A stretch of 64,000 nucleotides of DNA from Heterocephalus glaber. Taxonomy: Eukaryota; Chordata; Mammalia; Rodentia; Bathyergidae. Made by a program: the position numbers and the translations under genes. The notes under the pieces were generated by a model. The model saw only the letters and a list, made by a program, of their open reading frames with translations, had not been told where the DNA came from and searched no databases. This document shows positions 50,001 through 56,000 of the stretch, in pieces. How positions within the stretch are numbered: position 1 is the stretch's first letter; each line of letters opens with the position of its first letter. The DNA lies in the NCBI RefSeq assembly GCF_000247695.1, contig NW_004624730.1, positions 37,629,503 through 37,693,502 of the forward strand, in the 5' to 3' direction.

Positions 50001-53000
50001 TAGTGAAAGTGTATGTTACCAATATGTGAAAATTAAAGTGTGGGCCTTTTCCCCCAGAATAAAGAAGGAGCTCTAATAGAACTGTCCAGACGGGATGGCA
50101 AGTGAGTGCTTAGCAACCCTCAGTAGTGGTAATTGGTCTTACAGAGAATGTGTGTGGCTGACCATCCTCACAGAGGCATAGTGGTCAGCCAGATGAATTC
50201 ATGATCTCCCCAGCCTCTGGAGTGTGATTCTGTAAAACCCTATGGAACTTACAGATCAAAACGAATTAATTCAAGAGAGAAATCAGCCAAATGCATTCAA
50301 GCAAACCAACTATTAAAAAGTGCTTATGAGCCAGGCAGGGAAATTTGAACAATAACTAAATGTTTTATTGAATATTTATTTTTTTATTTTACAAATTATA
50401 AAGGTAATTGTGGTCATGTGCATTTTTTTAAAAGCTCCTGTCTTTTTAGAGATACCTACTGAGGCTTTCATGGATGAAAGAATGTGGTATCTGGAATTGC
50501 TTTAAAATGATCCAGTGGGACCAGAGGAGAGAGAGGATTTAAGATTGGCTATGAATTGATCATTGTTGAAAATGGTTGGATGTGTGGGGATTTATTAACT
50601 ATTCTTACTGCTATTGTATCTGTTTGAAATTTTTCATAGTAGTTTAACAAATATTAGAAAAAATATTTCTATGTCCTAAGGGCTGTGTTGTGCAGGCATT
50701 CTGCTGAGTGGTAGGTATAAAAAGCTACCCCAAGAGCTCACTGGAATAAATGAAATTTTTCATGAGGTCCAGATAAAAAGTAGTTGTATTCAATGCCATG
50801 TTAATACATTCAGTAATATTTTAAAATCAAAAGAAATGATACAAGATTTTAATTTAAAAAATCATAGATTGACAGGATTTTTATAAAAAAAAGTATTCTA
50901 GAACTACATTTTAATTTCAGTTGTGACTTAATTACTGGAATTGTTATTCATTCCAGGACTGAAAAGCCTTTCCAGTATTTTAACACTGAAACATCTTCTT
51001 TAGACTCTTAAATAATAAAATTGCAATCCAGTCCTTTTTGGGAGTAGATGGAATTATATACATCACCATATGATTTTCTCTGTTTTTAATTTTTGAAACT
51101 AGTCTGAACTAAAAGCAGATAAAAACACCACTTAAAGTCAGAATCTCTAAAAGTATGGGGAGATCATTTGTTTCCCTCCCCGTGAGTGTTTTCCTCCTGT
51201 GTCTGCAGTAGCTCCTCAGGGGCTTCTCTGAGAGAAGAAAGAGTGAGCCCTTTCGTTTTTCAAGGTTTTTCATGGGAGAGCTAGTTAACTCAGTGCATGG
51301 ATTTCAGTAGAATTAGAAATGTTTCTATCTACACATATATGTTTTTTATTCCCACTACAAGTCTCAGAAATATTTTCCTTGACACCCTATTTTCTAGAGA
51401 CTTCAGGGATTATTTTTTCAGGTCTTCCACATCTGGTTGTTCCAGAAATCTGATTTTCCAATATTTTCACACAATGTTTTTCCTTAGAACAACTTCCTAG
51501 GGCCACATGAAGGCTTTAAACATTCCTGACATGCCTGCCTCTCCAACTGGGTGTCTGATATAGCACTGTCAGGTGCCAAGAGGCTCCTCTGATTATCAGT
51601 GTGGCAAGGAGCATCCTGAAAATGAAGGATAGAAAACTGAACATGCTCATTTCTTCAAAACAAATTCATTCCCTTTTTCTAACAAGCTAGTTCCGGACAA
51701 CTAGCAATTTCTTTTTCTATTTAATATAAATATAATTGAATACATAGGTTGAGCATTCACTTATCTAAAATATCAAATGCTTTGAAATGATCAAAAAGTT
51801 TCAAATTTTATGACATTTCAGATTTGGGATTTTGGAGTAGTATCGATTGAAATACTCCAAAACCACCATATCGGCAAAATCTGAAACATTGCCTAGTCCC
51901 AAGCATGTGGAATAAAGGATACTCAATCGATACTTCGAACTTTACTCCCTTTCTTCCAGTACCTCTAAAATATGTAAACTGGTCGTATTTCTCCAACTGA
52001 TAACTTCTCCTAGGGTTTTGAGAAGCTAAAATGAGAACTTTTACAAAAATATCTTTACTGTGATCTCTGTTTATATGTATATATGTGCCTAGGCTATAGG
52101 TAGATGGTCAGTTCATAGTTACATGCTCTGACTTGGCTGCAGTTTTATTTTTAAGTGCTCCTTTCTTTGCTCCAGGCTTGAATGAAGAGTTGGTCCAGCT
52201 GCTTCTCATCCGTGATGAGCTGCACACAGAGCAGGATGCGATGCTGGTAGACATCGAAGACTTGACCAGGTCGGTCTGGCTTTCCCTTCCAAAGGAGGAA
52301 AGAAGCCTAGGTGGTCTGAAATTTAAAATTAGGGCAAGAATTAGCTGTAGAGATTTCCATCATCCACTTCCATGTTTAGCTCACCTGGAGTGAATAGTGG
52401 AGAGGAAGGAGAAGCAGCCAAATCTCCTTATCAAATGCACTGCTTTTTAATAGCCCTCCTCCCTGTATGATAAATTGTCAGGGCTCAGGACTTTTACCCT
52501 TTCACCAAAATCAGGGAAACAGTTCTGGCCCAGAAAGACTATCTTGAGGACTGTCCTCAGGGGAGTTGACCCGAAGCCATTACCTGATGGCGTGTTTCCA
52601 ACACAGGAGTAGCCATGTGCTTGGTGCGACAGAGTAACACTGGCTGTTATATGACCTACCTCTTGATCATCTCTGCCATGTTCAAAAGGTAGGGCCCTTG
52701 ACATCTGTCTTTCCATGGCCCCAGTGCTATCACATTGTTCTCACAATGGGGAAACTCCAGGACTTGAATTTCTAGCTGGGCTCTGAACCAACTGCCTCTC
52801 TATAAAAGAGGTAACAATTGTGCCCTTCCCAAGAGATGAGAAACTAGGCCAGTAATGGTGAAACTTTTAGAGACCAATTGCCCAAACTGCAACCCACAAC
52901 CCACTTATTTATCACAAAGTGGCAGCTGCAATTAAACCTGAATACTGAGGTTTTAGTTTAGAAAAAGCAATTCATACACTTGCCTCACGTGCCAACAGAG

Positions 53001-56000
53001 AGGGCTCTGTGTGCCTGCTGTGGCACACATGCCATAAGTTTGCTACCACTGAACTAAGCTAATGCTGGTCAAGGTCTTCCATTTCTTAGTATCTTCCCAA
53101 CAGAAAGGCATGCCATACATTATGTATTGTGCATATGTCATATATATGACCCTATATATGTAAATAAAGTACATTAAGTACTATAAATACTGCTATGGTT
53201 TCAAATCCACTGTGGTACTTTTATGAGACAGTCTATATGAAATCTCAAGCCAGGAGACAACAGTTGCTATTAATCTCAGAAATGTTATTCAAAGAGCCAA
53301 AAGCTCCCAAGAAAGAACACACTGCTTGTCATAATAACATAAGGAATTAACCACATAATCCAGAACCATCCCAGAGAAGCATAAAAACATATGTAGTGAT
53401 AATTGCTCTCAGCTCCTACCATAGGACCTCATATAATGCTGGATAAAATAATTTTATAATGATGTAACCTTTAATGTAATGTTTTGGTAGCAAAATAAAT
53501 GCTGCAAAACTGTGTAAGATCTTTTTTAAGACATATGGGCTGCACTTTCTGTTGTGTGCTTTAAGTACTGTATAGCCTTGTCCCTCACCTAAAAACAGTA
53601 GGAATTTTCATACTCTCTGAGCATACTTACTTGCATCTAAAATATCATAGTAACTCTCAAATAATGTTATTGCCACCTACAGCTCTATTCGGGCACTATA
53701 ACCAACAATTGTAAAACAGACCCCTTTTGTTAGTCTAAGAATTTGCGTAAAAGTATTGAGATTATGGGAAATCAGTGGTGAAACACACAACCAGGTTCTA
53801 CATTTTTGGAAAAACCTCTGAACTCTTCCATAAAGGCTGTGATTTTCTGTGACAGCAGTGACCTTTCCTCGACCTCTCAACAGTATTGTTATTCCTTGTT
53901 AACGAGGCATAGTGAGGCTTCTCCCCATCTTGCAGACCATTAGGCTGATACCTAGGTTTGTGGTCTATGTTTTTATACTTTTCATATGATGTGATTTTTG
54001 TGGAAGCATGGCAGGTAGGAGTGTGGTTAAAAAGAAAGAGTCACTCATTAAGAGGTATTTGTAGAGCCCTTTAAATTAAAGCAGTCCTGCAAGGTGAGGG
54101 GGTGGGGACAGTGTCCTTCACAGCCATCCACTTGTGGGGAGAAGGCTATGCACCTGTTCCCCAGCTGAAGAAACGTAACTTTGCTCCCAGGGAACACCTC
54201 CTAAAGACAATAGGCCCAGCGTCCTACAGCAAGATCTCAGATGGATGGCTGTGGCTGGAGGAAAGAGGGGGAAATTTTCTTCACCTATTTCCTTCACCAA
54301 TCCAACTCCTACTATTCTAAGTGTCAATTCTTACCAGTGATTCTCAATTTGGGCTATTAGAACCACCAGGGGAGCTTTATAAACTACTGGTGGCTGAGTC
54401 TCACTCTGAGATTCTGACTTTATTATTATTTTGGATGACCTGAGCATCAGGATTTTCTTAAGCTCCCAAGTGATTCATAGCATAGCAAAATTTGAGAACT
54501 ATTGGTTTAGATGATGTCTCTTTGGAGAAGCCCTCCCTGCCCCCAAGGTGTGGCTTTTTACTAGTCATTCTCCTTTTGTAATGAATTGTCATCTCTGCCT
54601 AAGTCAGGACAACAGTTCTGGCCTAGAACAGGCCCCTGGTAATTGGCCCCAAGTCATTCCTTGCTGATGTGATTCCAGCATATGAGCAGCCACGTGGTGG
54701 GTATCAAACAGTGTTACTACCTGTCATATGATCCAGTTTCTGATCACCAAGACTTTTCATGTGCTCCCATCCCATCCATCTCATGTGGAGCATTACACTG
54801 TGTTACATTTGTCCGTCAGCCTTCCCCACTTGACAGAAGGCAACTCCGTTTTCATTCAGAACCATATTCCCAGAGCCTAGCACAGGGCCTGTTGTGCACA
54901 TAGTAGGTCCTCAGTAATGATTGTTGATAAAAAGAGTCTTAGTGGAGTATGTGTGAAACTAATCTTTAAAAATATTTTAATATAATTTGTCAGTGAAAAC
55001 TAGTTTTATAGACTTAAACCCTTTGCCATGGTCTGTTTAAAATGTCAAGGATATTCACCTTTTGTTGTAGTCAGCAGGATTTGGCAAGGGAATACATTAA
55101 ATACAAGACATAATTTATAGGATTATTTTATGATAATTACCCAAAAAGTCAAATGCAAAGGAATGCAAGAGAGATTAACCGCACACTAGAGCCCCAAAGA
55201 GTCCAGCTGAGGCCTAGTTCCCAGCAGTGTCCCACACAAATCCAGCTAAAGGCTTAGAGTCCAAGGCAATGTCCTCCTCAAGTCCAGCTAGTGGCCTAGA
55301 GCCCATGGCAATGTCCCATGCTTGTCCCTGTTGAGGATCTGCACCTGGAAGGCCCAAAGGCCAGTGGTGGACGCCAGAAAACCTATGCCAGTGAGATGAA
55401 GGATCTGTGCCACTAAGCTGAGGGATCCACATTGAAGCCAGGAAGTGATGCTCATGGTGAAGATCAGAGCTCCCCTGATGAAAACAGCAGCCATTCCCAG
55501 CAACGGCTAGGCCCTGAGCTCCTCCTCCTATGAGAACAGCGTAGTTCACATCAGGAAAACCCTCCACAGCAAGCTTCTCCTAGCAAATCAACAGGCCAAG
55601 ATCTTCCTCTCCAGTTCTCCTTTTATGGCTATTAGTAACAATCCTCAGGTGGATCCTCCACACCCAGACCATGCTGATTCAGTTCAGCTGGGGTTGCAAG
55701 TTTACCATTAGTTAATCCACTACACCTTTGTATGTATATCTCAGACATTCATCTTTCAGTATTTTCTGAAGCTGTCTCCTGTCTGCTTTTCTGTTCTTCT
55801 CAGAAAACCCCTTATTGTATGCTTCTGCATGTCACATGCACACACCTGTATAGAATAAAGCAACTGCAGTAAGAACTACAATTAAATCAGCTAAAGTGGA
55901 ATCTTAGCTCTTGTTTAAGAGGTATGAGCTAATTGTAAGAGAATGATCACAGCTCTTTTATACACATAAACTGAACCATGGGATGGTCAGCTACAAGGGA

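Larger units (their letters stand above)
49612..52175 (+). other. SCHIP1: SCHIP1 intron 5 (2.6 kb)
   Basis: GTAAGT donor and CTCCAG acceptor. The exon 5 frame stays open to 50003, with AATAAA at 50058-50063. An old L1 3' end lies near 50300-50655 and a Tigger-type miniature element at 51745-51930. The remainder is unassigned. Confidence 0.85.

Noticed and set aside
53137..53150. Perfect palindrome GTCATATATATGAC
   Set aside because: A short AT-rich palindrome expected by chance in AT-rich intron; no partner motif.
55214..55567. 117-codon minus-strand frame
   Set aside because: It overlaps the 41-bp tandem repeat and a repeat-like block, and the composition follows the repeat units. No known protein family.
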